Assembly (NCBI GenBank): GCA_018052735.1
Contig: JAGPMT010000001.1
Location: 62,001-126,000 of the forward strand
DNA from: Phycisphaerae bacterium
GTDB lineage: Bacteria > Planctomycetota > Phycisphaerae > Sedimentisphaerales > Anaerohalosphaeraceae
DNA length: 64,000 bases
Reading direction: 5' to 3'
Shown here: piece by piece, positions 53,491 through 62,756 of the stretch
How positions within the stretch are numbered: position 1 is the first letter of the stretch
How the letters are laid out: the number at the start of each line of letters is the position of its first letter
Notes under the pieces: generated by a model
What the model saw: only the letters and a program-made list of their open reading frames with translations
What the model was told of the DNA's origin: nothing
The model's database searches: none
Position numbers and translations under genes: made by a program

Positions 53491-54744
53491 ATGTCATCGG
53501 CCCTTGAACAGACAGACAAGGTTGTATTTGATTTAATCAGTCAAGAGGAGCAGCGGCAGGCGGCTTCGATTCGAATGATACCGTCGGAAAATTATGTTTC
53601 CAAAGCGGTCATGCAGGCCACAGGAAGCTGCCTGACCAATAAATACTCAGAGGGCTATCCGGGCAAACGATACTATGAAGGCCAGCAGATTACCGACCAG
53701 ATTGAAACGCTGGCACAAAATCGAGCCAAGGCATTATTTGGAGCCCAAGCAGCCAATGTACAGCCGCATTCCGGGTCGCCGGCCAATCTTGCGGCCTATT
53801 GTGCGCTGGCCCAGCCGGGCGATACGATTATGGGGCTTGCGCTGCCGCACGGCGGACATTTAACCCACGGCTGGAAGGTCAGCTATACAGGCAAGTTTTT
53901 CAATTCGGTGCAATATGAGCTGGATCCAGCCACAGGCCGGCTGGATTACGACAAGATAGCCGATTTAGCAAAAAAACACCGTCCGAAAATCCTCATTTCC
54001 GGCTCCAGTGCTTATCCGCGGATTATTGACTTTTCGGCCTTCGCAGAAATCGCCAACAGGGTTGGCGCCTATCATGTATCGGATATGGCCCACATTGCGG
54101 GTTTGGTTGCCGGAAAAGTCCATCCCAGTCCTGTTCCTTATGCAGACATCGTAACAACAACAACGCATAAAACCCTGCGCGGACCCCGCGGGGGAATGAT
54201 TTTATGTAGAGCGGAACACGAAGCGGCCGTCAACAAGGCTGTTTTCCCGGGCCTGCAGGGAGGGCCCCATATGCATACCATTTCGGCTCTGGCTGTGGCG
54301 CTGGGCGAGGCGATGACGCCTGACTTTGCGGCCTATGCCGCGCAAATTGTTCGAAATGCCAAGCGGCTGGCCGAAAAACTTCTGGGCTATGGCTTTAACC
54401 TTGTTTCCGGCGGAACTGATAACCACCTGATTCTCATTGATTTGCGCAACAAAGGCCTTGCCGGAAAACCCTTAGCCAAAGCGCTGGATCGGGCTCATAT
54501 TGTCTGCAATTATAACTCGGTTCCCGGCGATACGGCCGGCCCCTTTAATCCCAGCGGACTGCGTCTGGGAACGCCGGCTATAACCACGCGGGGGATGAAG
54601 GAAGAACAGATGGACCAGATAGCCGCTTGGATTGATACCATCAGCCGGAATCTGGATAACGATGACGTAATCAGCAGGATTGGACAAGCGGTAATAGAGT
54701 TGTGCCGGCAGTTTCCGCTGCCGGATCAGTTTGTACGGGTTTGA
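53491..54744 (+). CDS. glyA: Serine hydroxymethyltransferase
   Basis: A PLP enzyme that converts serine and glycine with tetrahydrofolate. The 417-residue protein has the family features: RMIPSENYVSKAVMQATGSC, YSEGYPGKRYYEGQQ, VQPHSGSPANLAAY, the PLP lysine in TTTTHKTLRGPRGG, and FPGLQGGPHMHTI. Length is typical. GGAG lies 10 bases before the ATG and a good promoter lies upstream. One-carbon metabolism links it with folC elsewhere in the window. Followed by an oxidoreductase gene after 15 bases. Confidence 0.97.
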   Translation: MSSALEQTDKVVFDLISQEEQRQAASIRMIPSENYVSKAVMQATGSCLTNKYSEGYPGKRYYEGQQITDQIETLAQNRAKALFGAQAANVQPHSGSPANLAAYCALAQPGDTIMGLALPHGGHLTHGWKVSYTGKFFNSVQYELDPATGRLDYDKIADLAKKHRPKILISGSSAYPRIIDFSAFAEIANRVGAYHVSDMAHIAGLVAGKVHPSPVPYADIVTTTTHKTLRGPRGGMILCRAEHEAAVNKAVFPGLQGGPHMHTISALAVALGEAMTPDFAAYAAQIVRNAKRLAEKLLGYGFNLVSGGTDNHLILIDLRNKGLAGKPLAKALDRAHIVCNYNSVPGDTAGPFNPSGLRLGTPAITTRGMKEEQMDQIAAWIDTISRNLDNDDVISRIGQAVIELCRQFPLPDQFVRV

Positions 54745-54759
54745 TAATCCCCGAAATCT

Positions 54760-55824
54760 ATGGCAGAGCATCCATTAAAGCTGGCTGCGATAGGCCTGTC
54801 GGACGAAGCCGTTGAGCTTTTGGATATCGCGCAGGAAAGCGGCTTATACGCGATTGCGGCTGTGGGAGATGAGCGCAACGAACGGGCAGAAAAAACCGCT
54901 CGCCAGTTTGATTGTCCGGCTTATACGGACTACCGGCAGCTGTTGGTGCAAACATCCGCAGACATCGTGTTTTTTGGAGGACCAGTTTACCAATGTGCCG
55001 AGTTTATCCGGCCGGCAATGGAAGCCCGCTGTCATATTCTTAAAAGCTGCCCGCCGGCGCTGCACTTCGAACAGCTGGCGCATTTTTACCGCACAGCCGG
55101 CAAAGAACATGTCTGTTTTATCACAGCTCAGAATGGACGTTTCGGACTGCCCTTTGAGCATATTCGGAACTATCTATCCCAAATAGGGCAAGACGATCCT
55201 CATCCTTGGCATTTGATTTCGGCGGTCTGCCATGTACCGATGGGGCCGCCGGAACAGGAGATGCGCTGGCTGTATGACCCGACGATGGCCGGCGGGGGTG
55301 TGCTGCTGCATCACTGTTATGATCTGATAGACCAGCTGATTTTGTGTTTTGGGCTGCCGCAGCGGGTGTATGCCCTGACCATCAATCAGGCCCCCGACAA
55401 ACAGCAGCGGATGAGCTTGACGGAAGATACGGCTGTTGTGGCAATGCAGTTTACCGATGCGCTGATTGCGCAGATTTGCGCCAGCCGGACATTGGGTCCG
55501 GCCCGCTGGCATCTGCGGGTACACGGCAAACTGCAGCATTTAACGGCAACCAAAGAAGAAATCATCATCTGCGATAATCTGGGAAATCTGCTGGAGCAGA
55601 AGGCCTATCCGAACGATGAACGCCCCAGCAAAATGCGGATGCTGCAGCATCTGGCAGCAGGGCTGAAGAATCCGCCCGAACAGCCGCTTTATCCTGAACA
55701 CGGTTTTGATTTGAATACGATGGCCGTGATTGAAGCAGCGTATTTATCAGCCCGCACGGGCATGGCCGAAGAACCTGCAAGGATTCTTAAATTGGCTGAA
55801 ACAGGAACAGCCAGCATTCTATAG
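54760..55824 (+). CDS. Gfo/Idh/MocA-type oxidoreductase, degenerate active site
   Basis: A 354-residue protein with the two-domain plan of this NAD(P)-dependent family: a Rossmann N-terminus (KLAAIGLSDEAVELLD, then TARQFDCPAYTDYRQLL and DIVFFGGPVYQCAEF) and a C-terminal alpha/beta domain with MAGGGVLLHHCYDLIDQL. The usual EKP lysine motif is replaced by LKSCPPALHFEQL; the Lys is two places earlier and followed by SC. This may be an altered catalytic mechanism or loss of dehydrogenase activity. Substrate cannot be inferred. Downstream of glyA by 15 bases. Confidence 0.8.
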   Translation: MAEHPLKLAAIGLSDEAVELLDIAQESGLYAIAAVGDERNERAEKTARQFDCPAYTDYRQLLVQTSADIVFFGGPVYQCAEFIRPAMEARCHILKSCPPALHFEQLAHFYRTAGKEHVCFITAQNGRFGLPFEHIRNYLSQIGQDDPHPWHLISAVCHVPMGPPEQEMRWLYDPTMAGGGVLLHHCYDLIDQLILCFGLPQRVYALTINQAPDKQQRMSLTEDTAVVAMQFTDALIAQICASRTLGPARWHLRVHGKLQHLTATKEEIIICDNLGNLLEQKAYPNDERPSKMRMLQHLAAGLKNPPEQPLYPEHGFDLNTMAVIEAAYLSARTGMAEEPARILKLAETGTASIL

Positions 55825-56006
55825 CATCGGACAGACATCCTGTACAGGGCATTGGTTCATCGGCTTGCTGATGGAGTCGAAAATGCCCGGATGGAACTAT
55901 CCATTGCCCTGCACCAAGGCCCTGTTCAACAGATAAAATGCTGTCCATTTTTGCTTGAAAAGAGCATTGATTATGGTATATATGTTCTTTTTAAGTACTT
56001 AAAGAA

Positions 56007-56300
56007 ATGAATACAAACGATTATTGTTCCGGCTGCAGACAAAAAGAGACCTGCAGACAGGCATATGAAAAGTTAGGCTGCTATCAAGGTCCTAACATTG
56101 CCTGGAAGGCCATCAGGGCATTTGTTGTGCCGATTGCGATTTTTGTCGCTTCAGCAGCCGGTGCAAATCTGCTTTTCCAAAGATATTTTGAAGGAACAAG
56201 TTTGACACTGGTTTGTTTTGTAGGAGCTGTCAGCATAACAACAGCGGCAGTTTTTTTGTTTTACCGCCGACCCAAAAAAGACATAGCGGATAAAAGGTAA
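56007..56300 (+). CDS. Small Cys-rich membrane protein heading the rnf cluster
   Basis: A 97-residue protein with four N-terminal cysteines (7, 10, 16, 25: CSGCRQKETCRQAYEKLGC) and two transmembrane segments (about 36-57 and 65-86), followed by a basic tail. It starts six bases before rnfC begins and so is almost certainly in the rnf operon. The design, a cysteine cluster plus two helices, resembles RseC-type proteins linked with Rnf and SoxR reduction, though the cysteine spacing differs. Could bind an iron-sulfur cluster. I do not assign a family. Confidence 0.75.
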   Translation: MNTNDYCSGCRQKETCRQAYEKLGCYQGPNIAWKAIRAFVVPIAIFVASAAGANLLFQRYFEGTSLTLVCFVGAVSITTAAVFLFYRRPKKDIADKR

Positions 56301-56306
56301 GCATCC

Positions 56307-57680
56307 ATGGCCAAGATACGGGGACTTTTTACATTTCGAGGCGGGGTTCATCCGCCGGAAAACAAAGAATACAGCGAACAATGCCCGATTGAGGTGGTAC
56401 CGACGCCCAAGCAGACGGCCGTTCTGCTCAGCCAGCATCTGGGAGCAGTTTGCAAGCCGCTGGTAGCCAAGCGGGATAAGGTCACTGCCGGCCAAATGAT
56501 CGGCAAGACAGATGCCTTCGTTTCAGCTCCGGTTCATTCTCCGGTCAATGGAACTGTGCGGGATATTACGCTGCTGCCGCATCCGGTCATCGGCCGCACT
56601 ATGGGGATTATCATCGATGTTGACCAGCAGATTACTGTTCCTAAGCAGCCTGCTGCAGGACAATTTGACAAAAACTTTGATCCGTCGGCGTACTCTGTCG
56701 AAGACATCTGCCGGGCAGCTCAGGAAGGCGGCTTGGTTGGTATGGGCGGCGCAGGCTTTCCCACACGTGTCAAAATAGAGCCGAATCCGTCGATGCCCAA
56801 AGAAACCCTGATTATTAACGGCTGCGAGTGCGAACCTTTTATTACCTGCGATTATCGTCTGATGCTCGAGTGGACATGGCAGGTGCTGGCAGGGATACGG
56901 CTGGCGGCTAAAGCGGCAGGCGTATCAAAAATCCGCATCGGCATTGAGGACAACAAGCCCCAGGCCATTGGCGTGATGACAGAAGCAGTCCAGTCGCTGG
57001 GCGGCACAGAGGATATCCAAGTTGTGCCGGTTAAAACCAAATATCCGCAGGGCGGCGAACGGCAGCTTATTCAGGCAATATTGAAGAAAACTGTCCCCAC
57101 CGGCAGCATTCCGCCGGCCATCGGCATCTGTGTGCTGAATGTGGCAACCTGTGCGGCTCTGGCAGAGGCTGTCGTACTCCATCAGCCGCTGACACACCGG
57201 GTGGTAACGGTTACCGGACGGGCTATCAGCCGTCCGGGCAATTATTATGTGCCTATCGGCATCAGTGCTGCTGAACTCATTGATTACTGCGGCGGACTGA
57301 CCGAGCAGGCCGCCAAGGTTGTGCTGGGCGGGCCGATGATGGGATTTGCGATTGCAGACCTGTCCCAGCCGATTACCAAAACCAGCGGTGCGCTGACACT
57401 GCTGACCCGTCAGGATGTTACGGAAGCCAAATTCTCCCATCAGCAGACGCCGTGCATTCGCTGCGGGCGATGCTTGGCGGTCTGTCCGGAGCGGCTGAAC
57501 CCAACCAAAATTGCCCACGCCGTTAAGCATTTCCGGATGGATATCGCCGTTCAAAACTACCTGACTGGATGCATCGAGTGCGGCTGCTGCAGTTATGTTT
57601 GTCCGGCTCATATCGAGCTGTCGGGCTATATCAAGACTGGAAAACTTCTGATGGCACGGGAAAAAAAACGTCTGGGGTAA
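56307..57680 (+). CDS. rnfC: Rnf complex subunit RnfC
   Basis: The peripheral NADH-binding and iron-sulfur subunit of the Rnf ferredoxin:NAD+ oxidoreductase. The 457-residue protein has VHPPENKEYSEQCPIE at the start, FMN/NADH-site motif EGGLVGMGGAGFPTRVK, EPNPSMPKETLIINGCECEP, and two [4Fe-4S] motifs near the end, CIRCGRCLAVCPERLNP and CIECGCCSYVCPAHIEL. Longer gammaproteobacterial forms have an added C-terminal tail that is absent here. First of six rnf genes in order C-D-G-E-A-B. Confidence 0.97.
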   Translation: MAKIRGLFTFRGGVHPPENKEYSEQCPIEVVPTPKQTAVLLSQHLGAVCKPLVAKRDKVTAGQMIGKTDAFVSAPVHSPVNGTVRDITLLPHPVIGRTMGIIIDVDQQITVPKQPAAGQFDKNFDPSAYSVEDICRAAQEGGLVGMGGAGFPTRVKIEPNPSMPKETLIINGCECEPFITCDYRLMLEWTWQVLAGIRLAAKAAGVSKIRIGIEDNKPQAIGVMTEAVQSLGGTEDIQVVPVKTKYPQGGERQLIQAILKKTVPTGSIPPAIGICVLNVATCAALAEAVVLHQPLTHRVVTVTGRAISRPGNYYVPIGISAAELIDYCGGLTEQAAKVVLGGPMMGFAIADLSQPITKTSGALTLLTRQDVTEAKFSHQQTPCIRCGRCLAVCPERLNPTKIAHAVKHFRMDIAVQNYLTGCIECGCCSYVCPAHIELSGYIKTGKLLMAREKKRLG

Positions 57681-57717
57681 CGTTCGAATACGCTATATTG
57701 CAGAGGATTAAAAATCA

Positions 57718-58728
57718 ATGTTAAGCAAAATTACGGTTTCACCAGCGCCGCATATCAGCCAGAAACGGACTACCCGCGGTGTGATGCTGGATGTAATTAT
57801 CGGCCTGTCGCCTGCGATAGCGGCGGGAATTTTCTTTTTCCGAACGCAGGCAGCGCTGGTGCTTGCGGTCAGCGTTGGGTCGTGCATGTTTTTCGAATGG
57901 ATGTGCAATGCCATCCGCAAGAAACCCAATTCACTGGGCGATTTGAGTGCCGTGGTGACAGGGCTGATTTTGGCGATGTCGCTGCCGCCGGCCATTCCGC
58001 TGTGGGCGGTTGTTATCGGAAGCGGATTTGCCATTATTATCTGCAAAATGCTGTTCGGCGGTTTAGGTTCGAATATCTTTAATCCAGCAATGGCTGCAAG
58101 GGCTTTTTTGACGGCTTCATTCGGTCTGCTGATGACCACCTGGACAGTGCCGGCGCCGCTTGATCCGTCGATGCCGCTGCTGAAGGCCGAAAACACTCTG
58201 GCGGTAACGCAGGCCACCCCTCTGGCTTGGAGCAAGGAAGCGATTAAGCATAAAGCATCTGCCCAGACGGCCAATCAGCAGATTGGGGCGGCTTTTTTCG
58301 GAACGGTAGGCGGATGCCTGGGCGAAACCAGCTCGCTGGCATTGCTTATCGGAGGTCTGTATCTTCTGGTTCGGCGGACGGTTACTTGGCATATTCCCGT
58401 TTGCGTGCTGTTATCGGCGGCTGTGCTGGCATCGCTATTTTATTGTGTCAATCCGGATCGCTATGCGTCTCCCCTGCTGCATCTATTTGGCGGCGGGATG
58501 CTGATTTGCGCCTTTTTTATCGCTACCGATCCGGTTACCGCACCCTTGACCGCAAAAGGAATGTGTATCTTTGGGCTGGGAGTTGGGGCGCTGATTATGC
58601 TGATCCGCATTGTCGGTGAATATCCCGAAGGCGTCATGTATGCGGTGCTGATAATGAATGCCCTTTCGCCGCTGATTGACCGTGCAACGCCGTGTATTCC
58701 GGCAGGAGGCAAACCCAATGTCCAATAA
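57718..58728 (+). CDS. rnfD: Rnf complex subunit RnfD
   Basis: An integral membrane subunit carrying covalent FMN. The 336-residue protein is hydrophobic with about 9-10 helices. Family segments: RGVMLDVIIGLSPAIAAGI, GGLGSNIFNPAMAARAF, and near residue 163-170 VTQATPLA, equal to the FMN-attachment site of NqrB/RnfD (usual SGATPL; Thr167). The Gly to Gln change in this motif should be checked against homologues. It is 37 bases after rnfC. Substrate of the flavin transferase encoded at 61660-62691 is expected. Confidence 0.95.
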   Translation: MLSKITVSPAPHISQKRTTRGVMLDVIIGLSPAIAAGIFFFRTQAALVLAVSVGSCMFFEWMCNAIRKKPNSLGDLSAVVTGLILAMSLPPAIPLWAVVIGSGFAIIICKMLFGGLGSNIFNPAMAARAFLTASFGLLMTTWTVPAPLDPSMPLLKAENTLAVTQATPLAWSKEAIKHKASAQTANQQIGAAFFGTVGGCLGETSSLALLIGGLYLLVRRTVTWHIPVCVLLSAAVLASLFYCVNPDRYASPLLHLFGGGMLICAFFIATDPVTAPLTAKGMCIFGLGVGALIMLIRIVGEYPEGVMYAVLIMNALSPLIDRATPCIPAGGKPNVQ

Positions 58729-59332
58729 GCAAACGAAAAATCGGATTGTGTATTTTCTGGAGGAAAGCTGGCTTTTAATGGTCTCATCCGTTGTTTTCGG
58801 ATGTCTGCTGGCGGTTTTCAATGCCCTCTGGAGTCCGCGGATTGAAGCCAACCAGCAATCCAAGTTTGCCCAGCTGGCTGGAGGCCTGCTGACTGGGGCA
58901 GTCAGCTTCAAAGAAGCTGGAACCTTCAACGGCATTACGGTAATGAAAGCCCTGACGGCCGACGGCTCACCGGCAGGATGGGCGTTTGTGTGCGAGGGGG
59001 CGGGCTTTGCCGATAAAATCAAACTGGTGGTAGCAGTAGATACGGCATTTGAAAAAATGGCCGGCTTCGGGGTTTTAAGCAGCAATGAAACCCCGGGCTT
59101 CGGCGATAAGATTACGATTAAACCCGAGGATGGCGGCTTTTATCAGCCCCAATTTATTGGTGCACCGGTGGAGACGCTGACATTGACTAAAACCGGCGAT
59201 GCATCCAAAATTGACAGTGAGATTGTCGCCATCAGCGGTGCAACCATCAGCAGTGAAGCGGTGGTATCTATTTTGAATGCATCCCTGCTGCCGGTTAAAG
59301 AGGCGATGCGTCAGCAGGGCCTGCTTCCGTAG
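58718..59332 (+). CDS. rnfG: Rnf complex subunit RnfG
   Basis: A 204-residue subunit that carries covalent FMN on the outer face. The ATG at 58718 (AGGAGG eight bases upstream) is chosen over an earlier in-frame start at 58676 because it gives the ordinary N-terminus with one transmembrane helix (about 18-37). The FMN site is in IVAISGATISSEAVV, with Thr176 as attachment residue, and GVLSSNETPGFGDKI is the family motif. It overlaps rnfD by 11 bases. ApbE at the end of the locus would attach the FMN. Confidence 0.94.
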   Translation: MSNKQTKNRIVYFLEESWLLMVSSVVFGCLLAVFNALWSPRIEANQQSKFAQLAGGLLTGAVSFKEAGTFNGITVMKALTADGSPAGWAFVCEGAGFADKIKLVVAVDTAFEKMAGFGVLSSNETPGFGDKITIKPEDGGFYQPQFIGAPVETLTLTKTGDASKIDSEIVAISGATISSEAVVSILNASLLPVKEAMRQQGLLP

Positions 59333-59413
59333 AAGCACCGGCTGAAAAACTGAACACTGATTGTCCGCTGGAAGTTGATTTCGATAACAAAAAAAAATAA
59401 AGAGGACCTGTAA

Positions 59414-60028
59414 ATGTCCAGTAATGCTTCGATAGGAAAGACTTTTTTGGCGGGGATTTGGGACAGTAATCCCGTGCTCCGGCTGATGCTGGGGATGTGT
59501 CCAACGCTGGCAGTTACGGCAGCGGTCAAGCCGGCTGTGACGATGGGCTTGAGCGTTGTGTTCGTGCTGTTCTGCTCGAATGCGGTAGTCAGCCTGATGC
59601 GGAATCTGCTCAAGCCCCACTTGCGGATTTTGATGTTTACCTTGACGATCGCTGCATTTGTGACCATTGCTGATTTGGCATTGAAGGCCTATCTGCCGGA
59701 TATGAGTGCAGCGCTGGGACCTTATATCCCCCTGATCATTGTCAACTGCATCATCATCGGCCGGGCCGAAGCCTGTGCCAGCAAAAACGGCCTGCTGGTC
59801 AGCATTGTCGATGCGGTTGGAATGGGCCTGGGCTTTACGCTGGCGCTGTGCCTGCTGGCATCGATTCGCGAAGTGCTGGCAACCGGCAAATGGTTTGATA
59901 TACCGGTGATGCCGGCGGCGTTTGTCCCGTGGGCGGCGATGGGGATGCCGGTCGGGGCGTTTGTCACGCTGGGACTGATTCTGGCAGGCGTCAACCTGAT
60001 AACGAAAAAAAACAAGGAAAAAAACTGA
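59414..60028 (+). CDS. rnfE: Rnf complex subunit RnfE
   Basis: A 204-residue polytopic subunit (six predicted helices). Signature segments: SNASIGKTFLAGIWDSNPVL, NAVVSLMRNLLKPHLRILMF, PLIIVNCIIIGRAEACASKN and VDAVGMGLGFTLALCL. A GAGGA ribosome site sits about nine bases before the ATG. It lies 81 bases after rnfG, with no visible element between, and 41 bases before rnfA, with which it is homologous. Confidence 0.95.
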   Translation: MSSNASIGKTFLAGIWDSNPVLRLMLGMCPTLAVTAAVKPAVTMGLSVVFVLFCSNAVVSLMRNLLKPHLRILMFTLTIAAFVTIADLALKAYLPDMSAALGPYIPLIIVNCIIIGRAEACASKNGLLVSIVDAVGMGLGFTLALCLLASIREVLATGKWFDIPVMPAAFVPWAAMGMPVGAFVTLGLILAGVNLITKKNKEKN

Positions 60029-60069
60029 AAATCAGGCGAAGGTTGCCAACTTTATAGAAAGATAAACCA

Positions 60070-60666
60070 ATGGATACTGCACAAACACTGCTGCTGGGCT
60101 TTATCGGGATTGTGATTGTCAACAATCTGGTGTTTACTAAGTTCTTAGGCATTTGTCCGTATCTGGGTGTTTCGGGGCGGATTGATATGGCCTTCGGGAT
60201 GGGACTGGCGGTAACCTTTGTGGTGACGCTGGCCGGCACGCTGACATGGATTATTGACCATAGCTTTCTTATCGGCACGCCGCTGGAAGTGATGCGCTAT
60301 CTATGCTTTATTATGGTAATTGCCGGAGCGGTGCAGCTGGTCGAGATGTATCTGAAGAAATTCTTTCCGCCTTTGTATGAAAGCTTCGGTATTTTTCTGC
60401 CACTGATTACCACCAACTGCGCAATTCTGGGAATGTGTTTATTTATCAACCTGTGGGCTATCGACAGTCTGCTGATGGCCGCCGTACTCAGTGCCGGAGC
60501 CGGCATTGGTTTTACACTGGCCATCTGCATTATGGCCGGAATCCGTGAGAATCTTCAGCTGGCCGATGTGCCGCCGTGCCTGCGCGGGGCGCCGATTACG
60601 CTGATTACAGCGGGACTGCTGACTTTGGCATTTATGGGGTTTGCGGGAATGATAAAGGGCAGCTGA
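60070..60666 (+). CDS. rnfA: Rnf complex subunit RnfA
   Basis: A 198-residue membrane subunit homologous to RnfE but inserted in opposite orientation in known complexes. It contains NNLVFTKFLGICPYLGVS, LITTNCAILGMCLFI and ADVPPCLRGAPITLITAGLL. Conserved Cys residues in GICPYL and TTNCAIL match those that coordinate an iron-sulfur cluster between RnfA and RnfE. Length is normal. The gap to rnfB (85 bases) holds no recognised signal. Confidence 0.95.
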   Translation: MDTAQTLLLGFIGIVIVNNLVFTKFLGICPYLGVSGRIDMAFGMGLAVTFVVTLAGTLTWIIDHSFLIGTPLEVMRYLCFIMVIAGAVQLVEMYLKKFFPPLYESFGIFLPLITTNCAILGMCLFINLWAIDSLLMAAVLSAGAGIGFTLAICIMAGIRENLQLADVPPCLRGAPITLITAGLLTLAFMGFAGMIKGS

Positions 60667-60751
60667 CAATGGATAACATTCGACTGACAGCCGCAGCCTT
60701 CAGGGGTTGTCCGTCAAAAATCTTTGATAACATATTAGACAGGAATCCACG

Positions 60752-61609
60752 ATGCTGAATATCCTACTTGCCGGAATAATCAATAACGCCTGGCCAGCAG
60801 CAGCGCTGGCGCTGGGGTTGTCAACCGTGTTTGCAGCGGTGCTGCTGATTGCCAGTATCAAGCTGAAGGTACAGGAAGATCCAAAGGTGGAGCAGATTCA
60901 CAAGGCCCTGCCGAATATCGACTGCGGGGCATGCGGTTTTGCCGGCTGTGCGGCGTATGCGAAGGCCGTAGCGGCCAATCCCGAACTGCTGGGCAAGTGC
61001 GCTCCCGGGGGCAGCAATACAGCCAATGCAGTAGCGGCCATTCTGAATCTTCAGCTGTCCGGCAGCGGCGCTCCGAGACGGCCGATTATTCATTGTCGGG
61101 CCTGTCAGCAGGATAAAACTTATTTTGCCAAATACGAGGGTATCATCGGCTGCACCAGCGCCAACGCCCAGCCGAATGTGCAGGCCTGTGCGTTCGGGTG
61201 TCTGGGCTTCGGCGGCTGCGTCCGCCGCTGCAAATTTGACGCCCTGCATATTATTGACGGGCTGGCAGTGGTGGATTATGAAAAGTGCACCGGCTGCGGA
61301 GCTTGCGCAGCAGGATGCCCCCGCGGGCTGATTGAAATGGTGCCGTTCACGCATCCGATCATGATGACCGTAGCCTGCAGCAGCAGGGAAAACGGAAAAA
61401 ATACGCGTGCCTTTTGCAAAGTCGGCTGCATCGGCTGCGGACTGTGCGCTAAGCAGAGCGACTTATTTGCAGTTTCCGACAATCTGGCACGAATCGATTA
61501 TGCCCGTTATGCCCCATCCGAAGCAGCACAGGCAGCAATGGACAAATGCCCTACCGGGGCGATTGTCTATCGCGGCACAAATGCGCCCGTGCCTCGCCAA
61601 GCCGGTTAA
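60752..61609 (+). CDS. rnfB: Rnf complex subunit RnfB
   Basis: The ferredoxin-like entry subunit. The 285-residue protein has one N-terminal transmembrane helix (about 12-36), the four-Cys cluster domain NIDCGACGFAGCAAYAKAVA with KCAPGG, then a long C-terminal part with several more cysteine groups: CRACQ, AFGCLGFGGCVRRCKFDAL, CTGCGACAAGCPRGLIE and FCKVGCIGCGLCAKQSD, with a terminal CPTG. These are the multiple [4Fe-4S] sites typical of long RnfB. It is the last gene of the complex; apbE converges with it after 50 bases. Confidence 0.95.
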   Translation: MLNILLAGIINNAWPAAALALGLSTVFAAVLLIASIKLKVQEDPKVEQIHKALPNIDCGACGFAGCAAYAKAVAANPELLGKCAPGGSNTANAVAAILNLQLSGSGAPRRPIIHCRACQQDKTYFAKYEGIIGCTSANAQPNVQACAFGCLGFGGCVRRCKFDALHIIDGLAVVDYEKCTGCGACAAGCPRGLIEMVPFTHPIMMTVACSSRENGKNTRAFCKVGCIGCGLCAKQSDLFAVSDNLARIDYARYAPSEAAQAAMDKCPTGAIVYRGTNAPVPRQAG

Positions 61610-61659
61610 ATATCAACAGCATAAAAAACGACAGCCGATTGCAATTTTGTCAAGCATCT

Positions 61660-62691
61660 TCAATCGAGCAGATAACGGCCTGCACCGGCAGTTTTCTCAA
61701 ACACCGGTTTTTCTCCGCGGGGGATGAGAATAGCTTCAACATCGGGGAGGGATTCAATGAACGGCATCCCTTTTTTATCGCCCAAGACACTTACAGCTGT
61801 TGAAAGAGCGTCGGCCTGCATGGCTGTTGGGGCGATGATGGTTACGCTGGAGAGGGTTTGAGCGCTGTCGGCGGTGGTGGGGTCGATGATGTGGCTGTGT
61901 TTTTGGCCGGCGATAATAGTAAAACGCCGGTAGTCACCGCTGGTGGCAACGGCCCGGTTGTCCAATTTCAGCTTGGCAAGGATATTTTTGTCGCTGGCCG
62001 GATCCTGCAGACCAATAAGCCAATGTGGGGCCCCATCGGCAGGTGTGCCGAAGCAGCGAATATTGCCGCCGATATCAACCATTCCTCCGCGCAGGCCGGC
62101 TTTTTGAAGAATTTCAACGGCCTTATCAACCGCATAGCCCTTGGCAATCCCGCCTAAATCGAGGAACATTCCCTCTTTAGTGAAACGCACTGTGCGGTTT
62201 TGCGCATCTAAAATAAGGTTGCCGTAACCCACCCGTTCCTTAGCCGCCTCTAACTGCTGGGGCGCGGGGGCAGCGCCGGTTACCCTGGCCTGTCTCCATA
62301 TCTGCACGACCGGTCCGACGGTAATATCAAACGCCCCTTCTGAAAGCCGACTGTATTCAACCGCAGCAGCCAGCACTTCAAACAATTCTGCATCCACCTC
62401 TACGGGCGATTCAAACGCCTCCCTGTTGACCTTCGACAGGAGGGAGTTGGGGTCGTAATCGCTCATCCGCTTTTCAATGTCGTATATTTTCTCAAAGGCG
62501 GCTTCTATCGCTTTTAGACCATCCGATGGTCTTTCTGTGACAACAACAATGCGGGCGATGGTTCCCATCGTCATCCGCCAGCCGCTGCCAATCGCTACAG
62601 GGCGGTCCTTGAACGCTGCCCACAAAAGAGCGGCAGCCGCAAATAGTCCGATAACAGCTTGAACTGATTTCCTTGTTCGTTCTTGAAGCAT
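61660..62691 (-). CDS. apbE: FAD:protein FMN transferase ApbE
   Basis: ApbE transfers FMN from FAD onto Thr residues of periplasmic proteins such as RnfG and RnfD. The 343-residue protein has one N-terminal membrane segment or signal (about 12-28), then the ApbE fold: SDYDPNSLLSKVN, AFDITVGPVV, FLDLGGIAKGYAVDKAVEIL, GGMVDIGGNIRCFG and SHIIDPTTADSAQTL. It is convergent with rnfB and lies next to its substrates' genes, a common arrangement. Confidence 0.95.
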   Translation of the reverse strand: MLQERTRKSVQAVIGLFAAAALLWAAFKDRPVAIGSGWRMTMGTIARIVVVTERPSDGLKAIEAAFEKIYDIEKRMSDYDPNSLLSKVNREAFESPVEVDAELFEVLAAAVEYSRLSEGAFDITVGPVVQIWRQARVTGAAPAPQQLEAAKERVGYGNLILDAQNRTVRFTKEGMFLDLGGIAKGYAVDKAVEILQKAGLRGGMVDIGGNIRCFGTPADGAPHWLIGLQDPASDKNILAKLKLDNRAVATSGDYRRFTIIAGQKHSHIIDPTTADSAQTLSSVTIIAPTAMQADALSTAVSVLGDKKGMPFIESLPDVEAILIPRGEKPVFEKTAGAGRYLLD

Positions 62692-62721
62692 TAAAAATTC
62701 CTGAATTTTTATGTCGGCTTC

Positions 62722-62750
62722 TGGTCAGCAAATGTCGAAGTAAGTATAAT
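62722..62750 (+). promoter_or_regulatory. Sigma-70-type promoter of the radical SAM gene
   Basis: TGGTCA (62722-62727), 17 bases and TATAAT (62745-62750). The ATG at 62757 is only six bases after the -10 box and has no ribosome site, so the transcript is probably leaderless. Confidence 0.6.
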
Positions 62751-62756
62751 AAGTTT

